A stretch of DNA of 64,000 nucleotides, taken from NCBI GenBank assembly GCA_016000265.1, contig JAECRL010000011.1, positions 1 to 64,000 of the forward strand, in the 5' to 3' direction. Position 1 is the first letter of the stretch, and every line of letters begins with the position of its first letter. Positions 63,922 through 64,000 of the stretch are shown here, piece by piece. The notes below the pieces were generated by a model that searched no databases, had not been told where the DNA came from, and was given only the letters and a program-made list of their open reading frames with translations. This DNA comes from Burkholderiales bacterium. GTDB taxonomy: Bacteria; Pseudomonadota; Gammaproteobacteria; Burkholderiales; Burkholderiaceae_C. A program made the translations under genes and the position numbers.

Positions 63922-64000
63922 GGGCGGTGCGTGGCAGGGGGTGTCCGAAACCCCATGCGGTTTTATCGGCCGCCGAGGGCACCGCTGTAATACATTGTGC
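63922..64000. other. upstream region of the diguanylate cyclase gene
   Basis: The last 79 nt contain the 5' leader of the minus-strand gene. I see no clear promoter or RNA element before the window ends. Confidence 0.4.

Noticed and set aside
1-64000. Mobile elements, integrases, toxin-antitoxin pairs, CRISPR arrays, defence systems
   Set aside because: None was found on reading both strands; the content is uniformly core metabolic and housekeeping genes.

Overview
This window looks like a chromosomal segment from a high-GC betaproteobacterium, most probably of the order Burkholderiales. The grounds are the gene content and order: cysI-DUF934-cysH-cysD-cysN-cobA; ccoI/ccoS in front of ccoNOQP-ccoG-ccoH; an FNR-type regulator beside hemN; clpSA; rimP-nusA-infB-rbfA-truB-typA. 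Codon and base use look uniform. I see no insertion sequence, prophage, integrase or CRISPR array, so this is core chromosome. Genus cannot be fixed from the sequence alone.

Layout. 1-2.6 kb: a partial tRNA-Asn and a TonB-dependent outer-membrane receptor whose leader carries a TPP (thiamin pyrophosphate) riboswitch. 2.6-11.4 kb, all minus strand: sulfur assimilation (a TauE/SafE permease, CysI, DUF934, CysH, CysD, CysN, siroheme methyltransferase CobA), followed by a 7Fe ferredoxin and a ferredoxin-NADP reductase that could feed electrons to CysI. 11.5-13 kb: a patatin-like lipoprotein and a DUF192 protein. 13.1-24.5 kb: the cbb3 oxidase module (ccoI, S, N, O, Q, P, G, H), a small membrane protein, fnr, hemN and a TauE/SafE-like membrane protein. 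Three FNR-type boxes (TTGA-N6-TCAA) sit before ccoN, before ccoG and between fnr and hemN. 24.6-29.3 kb: icd, a cold-shock protein, clpS-clpA.

29.3-34 kb, minus strand: a tightly packed envelope operon (TPR protein, L,D-transpeptidase, periplasmic and cytosolic cyclophilins, LpxH), divergent from cysS. 34-40 kb: cysS, an AlkA-type glycosylase, accA, tilS, lysC and tRNA-Ser(GCU). 40-43 kb: rdgC, an alpha/beta hydrolase whose 3' end overlaps rdgC, and an M14 metallopeptidase. 43-49.7 kb: ldcA directly followed by the yejABEF peptide ABC transporter, a plausible murein-peptide recycling unit. 49.7-53.8 kb: DUF4404, two glutathione S-transferase-like proteins, a GlxA-type regulator and fabI. 53.8-62.9 kb: a structured leader with its own promoter and an intrinsic-terminator-like hairpin, then rimP-nusA-infB-rbfA-truB-typA. 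The window ends with a response-regulator diguanylate cyclase.

Most novel-looking points: the TPP riboswitch on a receptor that homology alone would call a siderophore receptor; the ldcA-yejABEF arrangement; the ferredoxin/reductase pair behind a CysJ-less sulfite reductase; the paired L,D-transpeptidase and TPR protein that end in similar domains; and the promoter-plus-terminator leader before rimP, which might yield an RNA of about 150 nt. All assignments come from reading motifs and context; no database search was run.
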